Origin: Clostridiales bacterium 1_7_47FAA
Lineage (GTDB): Bacteria; Bacillota; Clostridia; Lachnospirales; Lachnospiraceae
Assembly: GCA_000155435.1 (NCBI GenBank)
Contig: DS990260.1
Location: 749,314-813,313, forward strand
DNA: 64,000 nucleotides
Direction of reading: 5' to 3'
A program made the position numbers and the translations under genes. Every line of letters begins with the position of its first letter. Within the stretch, counting starts at the first letter, position 1. Positions 39,338 through 47,964 of this stretch are shown here, piece after piece. The notes under the pieces were generated by a model that had not been told where the DNA came from, did not search any database, and saw nothing but the letters and a program-made list of their open reading frames with translations.

Positions 39338-41303
39338 GTCCCAATCCCTCCTTTACCGGAAGGGTAAACCACACACGGGTTCCCCTGCCTTCTTCACTTT
39401 CAATTCCAATCCGGCCGCCGTGTTCCTCAATGATTGTCCTGCAGATGGGAAGCCCAAGGCCGGAACCGCCCGTCTCTCCGTGACAGAACCGTTCAAACAC
39501 ATGGGGCAGCAGGGAAGGCTGGATGCCCTCCCCATTGTCAGTGACGCTGACCATGACCTTGTTCCCCAATGCCTTTGCCCGGATGGTCACGGAACCTCCC
39601 GCAGTATGCCGGTTGGCATTGCTTAACAGGTTAATCAGCACCTGAATCAGCTGGTCCGCATTGCCCTCCACAAGCGGCAGGTCTCCAGGCGCCTCCACGG
39701 CAAGCGTGTTATTCTTCCTGGCAAACAGGGACTGGTAGATACGCGATGTCCCGGTCAGCAGGGACGTAAGCGAAAGCAGGCCGTCCTTCGCCCCCTGCAT
39801 CCGCCCTATCCCCACAAGGCCCGTCACCATCTGCGCCAGCCTCCTGGCCTCGGCAGAGATGGCATTCAGATCCATCACGGTCTCCTCATCCACCATGCCG
39901 GCCCTGATATTCTGGGCGGCAAACTGGGCATTGACCGCAATGACCGTCAACGGGGTCTTCATCTCATGGGACATGTCGGTGTAGAAGGAACTCTTCAGAC
40001 GGTTCATCTCTGCCAGCATCTCCTTCTCCGTCTCCGCCTGCCGTTCCCGCTGGTGGGCAAGGGCCGCCTCCTGCATGGTACCGTAAAACATAGCCGTCAT
40101 CTGGAAAAAAGAGAAAATCATCATGGCCGCGTCCGTCATGGCAAAATCCAGCGGCAGCGGGACATCCATATGGTAAAGCTGGTCATGGACGCCTGCATAC
40201 AGGAAAAACACAAAACCTGCAAGGGATATGGCCTGTTCCGTACGCAGGTTTCCCTTCCTTGCCATGCCGGGCAGTTTCATAAGGAACCTGGCATACAGAT
40301 AAATCACGGCCGCCGCATAAATCCCGTTGTAATACAGCTGCACCCAGGACAGCAGCACCGTATCCGCTGCCAGGCATACCACTGCAAATATGGCCGCCAA
40401 AACGCCGGCCGCCCGGACAAACCACTTCTGCGCAATGCCGGGGAATACCCTGCGGGCCAGCAGTATGAGCAGGATAAAAGCGGCAGGCAGCGTAAGATGC
40501 TCCACCCGGTAGGCAGCCTGCCAGGGGATTGCCGGGAACAGGGCATAGAACACCTTGGTGCCGGTCAGGCCGTTGCGCACGGTCCATGCAAGGCAGAGAA
40601 GCGAGAAATACAGGTTTGCCCGGTAGCTTCCCTGCACCACAAACAGCAGCAGATGGACAAAAAACAGCGCCGCGAACAGGCCGACCTTAATGGCCTCCGT
40701 GAGCACGGTCAGAGCGGTGAAACGCCGTATGATTTCGGGTTTCCCAAAATACACGCCGCTATGGCCGCCTCCTGTCCGGTGGACAAAATTTGCTCCCTGC
40801 TGTACAAACTCAATCACGCCGTTTTCCGGCCGGACCTCCAGCTGCATTTCGCTGTAACCGGGGACAAAATCCTTTGCATCATCCGCAGGCACACCTGCCT
40901 GGAACCGCAGCTCCCCGTTCACATAAGCGCGGTACGCATAATCTATGCTGGAGCATTCCATCATGTATACGTCATTGTCCGGGACCTTTATGACCATACG
41001 GCTGGTGGCGGCCGGCATGTCCTGGGGACGGGCCTGGATTGCTTCGTCCTCCCGCGCAGCGTATTCCTCCGGTGTCACCACCCCCGGTATGTACGTCAAT
41101 TCCCCCTGAAGGCGTACGAAGCCGTCGGAAAAGTCCATTCCGGTCAGGTCATATATCCCATTTTCCGGCTCCACCCCGGTCATCTGCACAAATTCCATCC
41201 GGTAAAAATTCCTCAGATACCACAGTGACAGGCTTGCAAGCACTATCAAGGGCAGGATTATAAAAAGAATCCTTCTGCCCTGGTTCATTTCCCCTGTTCC
41301 CAT
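39300..41303 (-). CDS. 7TM-DISM type membrane sensor histidine kinase
   Basis: A 667-residue kinase. An N-terminal membrane helix (8-26) precedes an extracytoplasmic domain (27-200, with a jelly-roll-like pattern around YRAYVNGELRFQAG), then seven membrane helices (about 205-400), a coiled linker, HisKA with the phospho-His in YTDMSHEMKTPLTV and HATPase (LLSNANRHTAGG, DNGEGIQ, GGSGLGLPI). This matches the 7TMR-DISM class, thought to bind carbohydrate-like or small ligands outside the cell. It is co-transcribed with the overlapping OmpR-type regulator. The starts at 41303 and 41288 are both possible. Confidence 0.9.
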   Translation of the reverse strand: MGTGEMNQGRRILFIILPLIVLASLSLWYLRNFYRMEFVQMTGVEPENGIYDLTGMDFSDGFVRLQGELTYIPGVVTPEEYAAREDEAIQARPQDMPAATSRMVIKVPDNDVYMMECSSIDYAYRAYVNGELRFQAGVPADDAKDFVPGYSEMQLEVRPENGVIEFVQQGANFVHRTGGGHSGVYFGKPEIIRRFTALTVLTEAIKVGLFAALFFVHLLLFVVQGSYRANLYFSLLCLAWTVRNGLTGTKVFYALFPAIPWQAAYRVEHLTLPAAFILLILLARRVFPGIAQKWFVRAAGVLAAIFAVVCLAADTVLLSWVQLYYNGIYAAAVIYLYARFLMKLPGMARKGNLRTEQAISLAGFVFFLYAGVHDQLYHMDVPLPLDFAMTDAAMMIFSFFQMTAMFYGTMQEAALAHQRERQAETEKEMLAEMNRLKSSFYTDMSHEMKTPLTVIAVNAQFAAQNIRAGMVDEETVMDLNAISAEARRLAQMVTGLVGIGRMQGAKDGLLSLTSLLTGTSRIYQSLFARKNNTLAVEAPGDLPLVEGNADQLIQVLINLLSNANRHTAGGSVTIRAKALGNKVMVSVTDNGEGIQPSLLPHVFERFCHGETGGSGLGLPICRTIIEEHGGRIGIESEEGRGTRVWFTLPVKEGLGHEGDGDNPVGGG

Positions 41304-41314
41304 CAGCCTTCCCC

Positions 41315-41533
41315 CTACAACCCCAACCCTTCACGCGTGTCCTGGGATGTGTTTGAAAATTGCTTTTTGTCAGCTGTGCGTCCCAGTTCCTCACTGGCAG
41401 CAGCGCCCTCTTCAGCAGCGGCAGGGTTGGTCTGCACCACGTCTGATATCTGCCCTGTCTCCTGGGTTGCCAGGACAATGGAAGACGCCTGCCCATCGGC
41501 CATCCTGGTCAGCCTCTGCTGTATTCCTGACAA
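41315..41533 (-). pseudogene. Remnant of a methyl-accepting chemotaxis protein C-terminus
   Basis: The frame encodes [22 protein letters not shown], nearly identical to the C-terminal segment of the MCP at 12581-14269 ([22 protein letters not shown]). Upstream of it no membrane, HAMP or signalling-tip sequence remains, so this is a decayed fragment. It lies just before the membrane kinase gene. Confidence 0.75.
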
Positions 41534-41626
41534 GACATCCCTGGTATTAAGTATAGCAGGAACAGCAATAATTAGAAAGATTTATTTCTTCTTTCAGGTT
41601 CCGGCCGGAAGCAGGGACTCCTGAAA

Positions 41627-42289
41627 TCATTTCCAATTAAAGTTTTCAGTTCCGGCGCCAATCTCAAAATGGTATTTCACAATGCCGGTATTAATTTGGG
41701 ACATGGGACTATTGTCCTTTGTGCAGATGGACACGGTATTCCCATCAGCTTCAATAAAAAAATTCTGTCTGTTTAGACCTGTTGGGGCAAGAACAGCCGC
41801 ATTCATGCCATTTATAAACCATGCCTCACTGCACGGCTTACATAGACGTTCCATGCTCTTTGACTTATGCGGCGTACCGTCAGAAGCGCCATAACCAATC
41901 GCAATGACACCAGCCAATTCCTCATCAGGAGCTAACGAAACCGGACACTTTTTCGCATTGTACGTATTTGTGACCCAGCACGAATTCAGGCCTGCCTGTT
42001 GGGCTTTAATCATAAGACGTGCTCCATAGTAGCCACACTTCTCATAAAAACCGCTTTGCTTTCTGGCTGCCAGCGCAATATAGTTTTTCACATTTTTAAA
42101 TCTGCCAAATAGGGGAATGAAGCTTTTAAATGCCCCCTCGTCTTCCGTTATTAACTGGATATGCAGCTGTCCCAGCTTGTTACACTGTTCAATTTCTTCT
42201 TTCAGTCCACCTATGACTGCCGGCGGGAGCGGTTTTGCCGTATAGTTCCTGACCGCGTGCCTCGCCCTGATTGCCTCTGATTCCGTCAT
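41627..42289 (-). CDS. Nitroreductase-family flavoprotein (TM1586-like)
   Basis: A 220-residue protein with the nitroreductase start SEAIRARHAVRNYTAKPL, which binds FMN phosphate, and the later GVIAIGYGASDGTPH strand. It resembles the small two-domain putative TM nitroreductases. These reduce quinones or nitro compounds with NAD(P)H. It follows the TetR gene after 27 bases, so it is the probable regulated target and may act in detoxification. No physiological substrate can be assigned. Confidence 0.8.
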   Translation of the reverse strand: MTESEAIRARHAVRNYTAKPLPPAVIGGLKEEIEQCNKLGQLHIQLITEDEGAFKSFIPLFGRFKNVKNYIALAARKQSGFYEKCGYYGARLMIKAQQAGLNSCWVTNTYNAKKCPVSLAPDEELAGVIAIGYGASDGTPHKSKSMERLCKPCSEAWFINGMNAAVLAPTGLNRQNFFIEADGNTVSICTKDNSPMSQINTGIVKYHFEIGAGTENFNWK

Positions 42290-42316
42290 AATCCATTCCT
42301 CCTATCCCAACTTATG

Positions 42317-42922
42317 TTACAACATTACTTTGTTAAGCAGTATCCTCTCCGTAAGGGCGCCCCAGTCACCATTTTCATACTGTATCCCTTTCATGTTAGC
42401 CATTGCCGCCAGACCGTGTACGGTTGCCCACATTACCAAAAGGTCATCCCTTAATTCTTTTTCATCAATGCCCAGCTCCCTCATCCCTCTTTTTGCACCA
42501 TTTACAAAAACTTCAAATGGAGTAAAGGAGCGGTTCCATGTGATTTCGGCTTCTTTTATCTGAATGCCCAGATACTCACTGTCAAATAAGAAATTAAAAT
42601 AGTGGGGATACTTTGCAAAAAATTCCACATAGGCAACGCCCATGGAAATAGCAACGTAATGACAGGGATTATCTTCAACCGCCTGCTCCAGGACGGCTGT
42701 AAATCTGCGGACGACATACCCGTACATCCCTTCAAGCAGTTCATCAATATTCCCAAAGTGATTATAACAGGCAGCCGCCGATACACCGACTTTCTTCGCC
42801 ACCTTTCGTAAAGAAAACTTTTCAATCCCCTCCTCATGGATTAACTCAAGTCCCTGTTCAATAAGCGTTTCTTTTAAATTACCAAAATGGTATGGGGGTT
42901 TTCCGCTTGTATCTGTGTTCAT
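42317..42922 (-). CDS. TetR-family repressor
   Basis: A 201-residue regulator starting at ATG 42922, with GGAGG eight bases upstream (a TTG at 42937 is rejected). The helix-turn-helix is FSLRKVAKKVGVSAAACYNHF (about 36-56), followed by a helical ligand domain with the WATVHGLAAMA segment. It precedes the nitroreductase gene and sits behind a promoter embedded in a long inverted repeat, so autorepression relieved by a small toxic ligand is likely. Confidence 0.9.
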   Translation of the reverse strand: MNTDTSGKPPYHFGNLKETLIEQGLELIHEEGIEKFSLRKVAKKVGVSAAACYNHFGNIDELLEGMYGYVVRRFTAVLEQAVEDNPCHYVAISMGVAYVEFFAKYPHYFNFLFDSEYLGIQIKEAEITWNRSFTPFEVFVNGAKRGMRELGIDEKELRDDLLVMWATVHGLAAMANMKGIQYENGDWGALTERILLNKVML

Positions 42923-42938
42923 ATCATATCCCTCCAAA

Positions 42939-42984
42939 TTAACAGGTGTTAATATATTATATCCATTATATTAACACTTGTCAA
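42939..42984 (-). promoter_or_regulatory. Consensus promoter inside a TetR operator pair
   Basis: The minus strand has TTGACA (42979-42984), 17 bases, TATAAT (42956-42961), a perfect consensus. The arms 42939-42956 and 42967-42984 are inverted repeats matching at 16 of 18 positions. Each arm contains a smaller palindrome of the type TAACA-NN-TGTTA. The operators therefore cover both the -35 and the start site. Confidence 0.85.
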
Positions 42985-43004
42985 CATTTCAACGGTATGT
43001 TACA

Positions 43005-43040
43005 TGAAAAAAATTGCCGGCCATCACAGGGATGACCGGC
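43005..43040 (-). terminator. Terminator of the PAS-GGDEF-GAF gene
   Basis: GCCGGTCATC and GATGGCCGGC pair (one G-U) around CCTGT and are followed by AATTTTTTT on the minus strand, 40 bases after the stop codon. Confidence 0.85.
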
Positions 43041-43079
43041 AAACTGATTTTTCAAGTATCCTTCCTTGCCTTATTTCTT

Positions 43080-45332
43080 CTATATCCTTCTATTCCTTTT
43101 ATTCTGTATCAGGAACATTGATAATATCTGGGAAATCAGCTGCAGGGTGCTGACTTCCTCCTGGGTCCACAGACGCAGTCCCGTGCACTCGTCAAATCCC
43201 ACAAATCCGGCAAAGACAGCATCCGCTTCAAAGGCACACTGAAGGACGGAACAGATACCCTGGCTGGAAAACAAAGCTTCGTGCTCCGGTTTCAGGCTGT
43301 GGATATCCCGGCAGTAGAAAATCATATTTTCATCAAAAAGAGTTTGATAATCCCCATGCTCCTTATAATTGGCATTCTGCAGTCCCGCCATCTTGGAAGT
43401 AATGCCTTCATTGCACCACTCATAAGTATTGGACCCGTATTGCCCGTCTTCCGTATTCTCAAATATGTAAACACGGCTCACATCAAACTGCTTGCCCACA
43501 ATTTCCAGGACCATATTGACCGTACGGTCAAAATCCTTTGTCTGGTAAAGATTACGGAACACGTAGCGCGCCAGGTTATCGAAGCCCTCTGCATACTGCC
43601 GCTCCGAATCAATTGCAGCGCCTATGGATGACAGGCCGCTTCCTCCCATATCAGCCGCAGTGCCGTCATTATAAATCACATAGTTATTCTTTCCCTTGCT
43701 CTTAGCCTGATATAAGGCTTTGTCAGCGCTGGCATAGATTTCCTTAAAGGAGGCGCCGTCCTTTGGATAGATGGCAATCCCCATGCTGCAGCTTACTTTA
43801 ATAGGACTTTTCTCCGATTCGAACAGATGGCGGAACAGATGCAGAAGTTCCTCTGCTTTTTCCTCTGCGTCCTCAGCAGAAGTAATATCCTTCATGAAAA
43901 CCGTAAATTCATCACCGCCAATCCGGCCCACCACATCGCTTTCCCGCATCAGCTTTTTCATGCCAGAGGCGATTTCCGTCAGCACCACATCCCCAATCAT
44001 ATGTCCCTGGGTGTCATTAATCTGCTTAAAATTATCCGTATCAATCATGAACAGGGCACCCATGGTATCCGGATTGGACATGAGGTACGTTCCAATCTGA
44101 TGCTCTGTCTCCTCCCGGTTATAGATACCGGTCAATGCATCCTTCTCTGCCCGGTGTCTCAGTGTCTCCATCTTCCTTCTCTCTTCCGTCACATCCAGCC
44201 CTACGCTGTAGATGGAAGGGATGCCGTCCCAGCTGTCATCCCCGCTGATATAGCACAGGGTTACCGTCCATATACGTTCTTCCCTGGAGCGTGTGTACGC
44301 CCTTGCCTCCAGCACCACATTTTCCCCGGACTGCTTTAATCCCCTGGCCAGCTTGACGGCCCGCTTAAAATCGTCCGGATTCATATACGTACACTGGTTA
44401 TGTAATTCCTCCTCAAACTGCACCTTCGTATAACCAATCATCTTGAGGAATATGTCGTTGTACCACAGCACGGTGCGGTAATCCCGGATATCAAGGCGTA
44501 TCATGCCTGCGGGAACGGTCTTTAATATGGCCTCCCTTTCCTGGTCCTTTTTGGCAAGCTTATATTCAGTGCTGTACATGTCATAGGACAGCTCGATACG
44601 CGCCCTGCGTCCCTCCCAGTTTATCATACGGTCCTTGATGATGAAGGTGCGCTTCAGGTTGGGATTGTAAAACTCCCATTCATAGGTCCCGTCCTCTTCC
44701 AGATACTGGTTCGTACAAAATGGACATGGTGAGGATCTTCCCTGGATGACCTCATAGCACTTTCTTCCAATCAGCGCATCCGCATGGACCTGCAGCGTTT
44801 CACTGGCATGCTTGTTCAGGTACAGCAGCTCATATGTGTCCATATCGCTGATGTAGACATTTCCCGCATATTCAGACATCATCCACCTGAAATTCCCTGT
44901 CTCCTTCTCCCTGCTCCTGCCCTGCCTCTCCTGCTCCAGCATCCACTTACTGATGTCCGAGTACAGGATATAGAGGATTGGCGGGCCGCCTTCCGGTGAT
45001 TCCACGATTGTGCCGTTCATCTCTACCCATATGGATTCCCCGTTACACACAGTCATGGGAGCCTGATATACGGCGCTTCCCCGGCCCTGTGCATACGTCT
45101 CCTCAAAACAGGCCTTCATCCCGTCAAATACACCCGGCTCCATTCCGTAATACCGCCTGAAATCAGGGTATTCACGTAAAAAATCCTCTTCTTTATATCC
45201 CAGCATCTTATAAAATGCGGGATTGCACCAAATTATCGATAACGGATCATCCATATAATGCTTGCTGATTCCGTTACCCAGTAATCCTAAAATGTCCTCT
45301 GTCATCATCATTCTTCCTGGCTGTGTCATCAT
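43080..45332 (-). CDS. Diguanylate cyclase with PAS sensors and C-terminal GAF
   Basis: A 750-residue soluble protein that should make cyclic-di-GMP. PAS1 (about 20-130), PAS2 (155-255) with RKCYEVIQGRSSPCPFC (Cys203, Cys206), PAS3 (270-385), a GGDEF domain with GGDEF at 472-476 and an intact inhibitory RESD at 463-466, then a GAF domain (about 590-745, SRVYIFENTED...NTYEWCNEGI). The PAS1-PAS2 part is paralogous to the hybrid kinase at 29596-32397, and the GAF to the receiver protein at 36476-37483. It is monocistronic, with its own promoter and terminator. The start is among several ATG codons near 45332-45303. Confidence 0.9.
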   Translation of the reverse strand: MMTQPGRMMMTEDILGLLGNGISKHYMDDPLSIIWCNPAFYKMLGYKEEDFLREYPDFRRYYGMEPGVFDGMKACFEETYAQGRGSAVYQAPMTVCNGESIWVEMNGTIVESPEGGPPILYILYSDISKWMLEQERQGRSREKETGNFRWMMSEYAGNVYISDMDTYELLYLNKHASETLQVHADALIGRKCYEVIQGRSSPCPFCTNQYLEEDGTYEWEFYNPNLKRTFIIKDRMINWEGRRARIELSYDMYSTEYKLAKKDQEREAILKTVPAGMIRLDIRDYRTVLWYNDIFLKMIGYTKVQFEEELHNQCTYMNPDDFKRAVKLARGLKQSGENVVLEARAYTRSREERIWTVTLCYISGDDSWDGIPSIYSVGLDVTEERRKMETLRHRAEKDALTGIYNREETEHQIGTYLMSNPDTMGALFMIDTDNFKQINDTQGHMIGDVVLTEIASGMKKLMRESDVVGRIGGDEFTVFMKDITSAEDAEEKAEELLHLFRHLFESEKSPIKVSCSMGIAIYPKDGASFKEIYASADKALYQAKSKGKNNYVIYNDGTAADMGGSGLSSIGAAIDSERQYAEGFDNLARYVFRNLYQTKDFDRTVNMVLEIVGKQFDVSRVYIFENTEDGQYGSNTYEWCNEGITSKMAGLQNANYKEHGDYQTLFDENMIFYCRDIHSLKPEHEALFSSQGICSVLQCAFEADAVFAGFVGFDECTGLRLWTQEEVSTLQLISQILSMFLIQNKRNRRI

Positions 45333-45373
45333 CCAACCGCTCCCATTGCCTGTTCATGTAATCATATCCCTTG

Positions 45374-45402
45374 ATTATACCAAAATGCCCCCCATATTAC
45401 AA
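45374..45402 (-). promoter_or_regulatory. Promoter of the PAS-GGDEF-GAF gene
   Basis: TTGTAA, 17 bases, TATAAT on the minus strand, about 40 bases upstream of the start. Beyond it, 45403-45509 holds only a short TTCCCGGA direct repeat and no clear terminator for the surface operon. Confidence 0.85.
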
Positions 45403-45509
45403 GGAGATGGCACAAGGACTTTTCCATAACCATGGGAGGACAGTCCAAGCCTGCGGAAAGCCCAGGAATCATTTTCCGTCATCCGGGAAATCCGGGAATA
45501 CTGCTCCCA

Positions 45510-45668
45510 TCATTCCCTGGACTGCCTGTATCTGCGAAGATATTCCATCTGGGCATCATCGTCCGCCTGACGTCCGTATGGCATGGTTCCTGCAGCACAG
45601 CAATAGACGACAATTCCTATGATGCATACGGCTAAAAGTATCAGGATAACTGCTATCATCTTCTTCAT
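45510..45668 (-). CDS. 52-residue membrane peptide coupled to the O-antigen-ligase-like gene
   Basis: The ATG overlaps the stop of the polymerase gene (ATGA), and AGGATGG/AAAGGA within the polymerase end can serve as ribosome site. The product starts MKKMIAVILILLAVCIIG, with one hydrophobic helix (about 4-22), a Cys-Cys pair (YCCAAG) and a charged C-terminal tail (RQADDDAQMEYLRRYRQSRE). The Cys residues after the helix do not form a clear lipobox. The overlap argues that it is really translated; the function is unknown. Confidence 0.6.
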   Translation of the reverse strand: MKKMIAVILILLAVCIIGIVVYCCAAGTMPYGRQADDDAQMEYLRRYRQSRE

Positions 45669-47302
45669 TCCTTTCCATCCTGCTTATATATCAAGTCTGG
45701 GATGCCTTTATCGGTCCCATCCTCCCCGGATACCCCCATGGCCAGCAGCATCAGCATGACAGGCGTCACGATGGGGACGCTGATATTGACCGCTGCCTGG
45801 GCGGCATAACAGATTACGGCAAAGGCAATTGCCATCACGTAGGGCCGTTTCCCGGCCGAACGGATCATTTTCCGGATGGATGTAACCAGCAACGCCAGAT
45901 AGGCCGCAAGTCCGGCCAGCCCCACCGTTACCAGATATTGAAGGTATTCATTATGGGCGCTGTCGAAAAATTCCCCATAACGCATCACCATCTCATCATA
46001 ATACTTCTCCATGACAACCGCACCATATGTATCGGGTCCGGCCCCAAACAGTTTCTGTGTAAAGGGAAAGCCTCCATAGCTCTCCATTCCGATCCTCCAT
46101 ATGTACCAGCGGTGCGTCCCCCAGTCGTCATTGATTGCCAGGTACTGCGCCAATCCGCCGTAGTTTCCTGCATTTCCACGGACATTCACATCATAAAGGG
46201 CAAAGCAGGCCAGGATGACCACCATGGACAGGAACGCCAGCCAGACCCACCTTCCCCTGTTCCCATCCTGCATAAGGGGGTGTGTATCCGGCAGCCTCTG
46301 TATCATCCGGCACAGTATGAAGTACATGGCCCAAAGGGCCGCCACCAGGACAATCAGGTAATGGGAGCCGGATATGACCCGGTACAATCCTCCCATATGG
46401 CCTGCAGCGCCTGAAGACGGCTTTGTCATCCTGGGAAGGATCCAGAATTCAGACCCCAGCACTGCAAGTATGAAGATATAAGTCCTGGCCCCCCTTAGGT
46501 TCTTGAACGCGTACAGTGGTAAAAGCCCAATCAGGGCCAGTATTGCAAGGTAGGCATTATCGCTCATTCCGGTAATCAGTGCAAAGAACGAGACTGACAT
46601 GCAAAGGAGATACCATGTTTTCCTTATCCCGGCCTCCTCCGTAAAGAATAGCAGGGCGGATGCCCCGGCCAGCAGGGCTGCATAGGATGTATATGTGTTA
46701 ATATTCCCAATGGTGGAAGTGAACATATAGTATTGTTCCGGATCCATCAGATTCTTAAAACCGATGGGATCCATATCAAAGTACTGAAGGATCCCTATGA
46801 TGCAGGCCGCCATGCCTGCCCCCAGGAACAGATCCAGATACCATTGTCTTAACCGCAGGTTCTTGCTTACGGCAAAATACATGAACGCATAGGCAATCCA
46901 CAGCAGAAGGCCGGAGAACCTCCCATCGCTTCCCAACAGGGCCGCAGCCGGAGACGCGGACTTCAGGGTGGATATCCCTGCTATCAGTATGAAATCCAGC
47001 ATGGACCAGTCAGCGGCGTTAAACAGCCGGTTCCTGCCCGGGTTCCTCACACAGCCAAGATAGATTGACAGGCTCAGAAAGATTCCATTTACCATCAGGA
47101 ACACGGCTGCAAAGATAATTACAACCCTGTAATAAAAATATGTCTTAAAATTCAGTATGTCAAAGTAATAATCCCTGAACACAAGGGGGAACACCCCAAT
47201 TATGATGACAGCGAAAACACCTGCCAGTGCACAATTCGTACTTTTCCATGCTGAATGGAACCTTACGATATTTAAAATGCCGGTCTTCTTACTACTATCC
47301 AT
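45665..47302 (-). CDS. O-antigen ligase/polymerase-like membrane protein (Wzy_C)
   Basis: A polytopic protein of about 545 residues starting at MDSSKKTG after AAGGGAG. It has around twelve membrane helices. The diagnostic Wzy_C/O-antigen-ligase region is RWYIWRIGMESYGGFPF, then LFGAGPDTYGA and SAHNEYLQYLVTVGLAG, the conserved large extracytoplasmic loop. Members join or polymerise undecaprenyl-linked glycans at the outer face of the membrane. No glycosyltransferases flank it, so in this operon it may transfer a glycan to surface proteins or to the wall. It is near the end of the surface operon. Confidence 0.85.
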   Translation of the reverse strand: MDSSKKTGILNIVRFHSAWKSTNCALAGVFAVIIIGVFPLVFRDYYFDILNFKTYFYYRVVIIFAAVFLMVNGIFLSLSIYLGCVRNPGRNRLFNAADWSMLDFILIAGISTLKSASPAAALLGSDGRFSGLLLWIAYAFMYFAVSKNLRLRQWYLDLFLGAGMAACIIGILQYFDMDPIGFKNLMDPEQYYMFTSTIGNINTYTSYAALLAGASALLFFTEEAGIRKTWYLLCMSVSFFALITGMSDNAYLAILALIGLLPLYAFKNLRGARTYIFILAVLGSEFWILPRMTKPSSGAAGHMGGLYRVISGSHYLIVLVAALWAMYFILCRMIQRLPDTHPLMQDGNRGRWVWLAFLSMVVILACFALYDVNVRGNAGNYGGLAQYLAINDDWGTHRWYIWRIGMESYGGFPFTQKLFGAGPDTYGAVVMEKYYDEMVMRYGEFFDSAHNEYLQYLVTVGLAGLAAYLALLVTSIRKMIRSAGKRPYVMAIAFAVICYAAQAAVNISVPIVTPVMLMLLAMGVSGEDGTDKGIPDLIYKQDGKE

Positions 47303-47330
47303 GATTACTCCCTTTAAGGAAATCCCAGAA

Positions 47331-47356
47331 GCAGCCATGGCTGATACCATGGCTGC
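47331..47356. repeat. Perfect 10-bp intercistronic hairpin
   Basis: GCAGCCATGG and CCATGGCTGC around CTGATA, in the 74-base spacer before the polymerase gene. There is no U-tract, so partial attenuation or mRNA processing is more likely than termination. Confidence 0.65.
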
Positions 47357-47376
47357 CTCCGATACTCCATCTGTTT

Positions 47377-47907
47377 TTACATCTTTAAATCCTTATTCTT
47401 CCGGTTCCTGCACATATAGGTATTAGCCTCATCCAGCATGCGCATCAGTTCCAGCGCGCTGCGGAACGCGATATAATGCGTTCCTGTGCAGCTGCACTGA
47501 AGCCTTCCCTGCATGGATGAATTCTGTCTATACAGCACATGGACCAGGATGACTGACTTTGCAGCCGTCACATAGGGGAACATCTTCCCTGCCACATCCT
47601 CTTTGGCCAGAATCTTCCCGGGCTTTTTTTTCTGTTTCCCCTTTAGCGCCCTGTACTGCTGCTCCCTTTCCTTTTGCAGGAAACGCGGTTCTGTGGTTGC
47701 CATGGGGGCGCCTACCATTTCACATACCTCATCAAGGGCCAGTACCATCCCATGGATACCTTTAAAGTTTACAGGGCGGGGCAGATGATAATTCACAATG
47801 ATACCGTATGGCACATTATTTTCATGTCCGTTGATACACACAAGCATCATGCACGCCCTGTCTGTACCTGCCATTTCAATCTGACGGCTCTTTTCTTCAC
47901 TCAGCAT
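47377..47907 (-). CDS. Conserved-looking protein of unknown function in the surface operon
   Basis: A 176-residue soluble protein with no signal peptide or membrane helix. It starts MLSEEKSRQIEMAG after AAAGGAG. The middle is basic (RALKGKQKKKPGKILAKED), and the C-terminal part contains Cys-rich LQCSCTGTHYIAFRSALELM. I do not recognise the family. Its place between a wall protein and the polymerase suggests a role in regulation or assembly, which is only context. Confidence 0.7.
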   Translation of the reverse strand: MLSEEKSRQIEMAGTDRACMMLVCINGHENNVPYGIIVNYHLPRPVNFKGIHGMVLALDEVCEMVGAPMATTEPRFLQKEREQQYRALKGKQKKKPGKILAKEDVAGKMFPYVTAAKSVILVHVLYRQNSSMQGRLQCSCTGTHYIAFRSALELMRMLDEANTYMCRNRKNKDLKM

Positions 47908-47932
47908 GTTACACTCCTTTGCAGCCCAACCG

Positions 47933-47946
47933 CAGACATATGTCTG
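47933..47946. promoter_or_regulatory. 14-bp palindrome ahead of the unknown gene
   Basis: CAGACATATGTCTG is a perfect palindrome about 26 bases upstream of the 47907 start. A TTATAG lies nearby on the minus strand without a good -35, so a local promoter is doubtful. Confidence 0.4.
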
Positions 47947-47964
47947 GAACTATAATCGCCTGTT

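Noticed and set aside
39966-41228. A 420-residue open frame on the plus strand
   Set aside because: It lies wholly antisense to the well-supported membrane histidine kinase and its product is Cys/His/Gln-rich with no recognisable domain.
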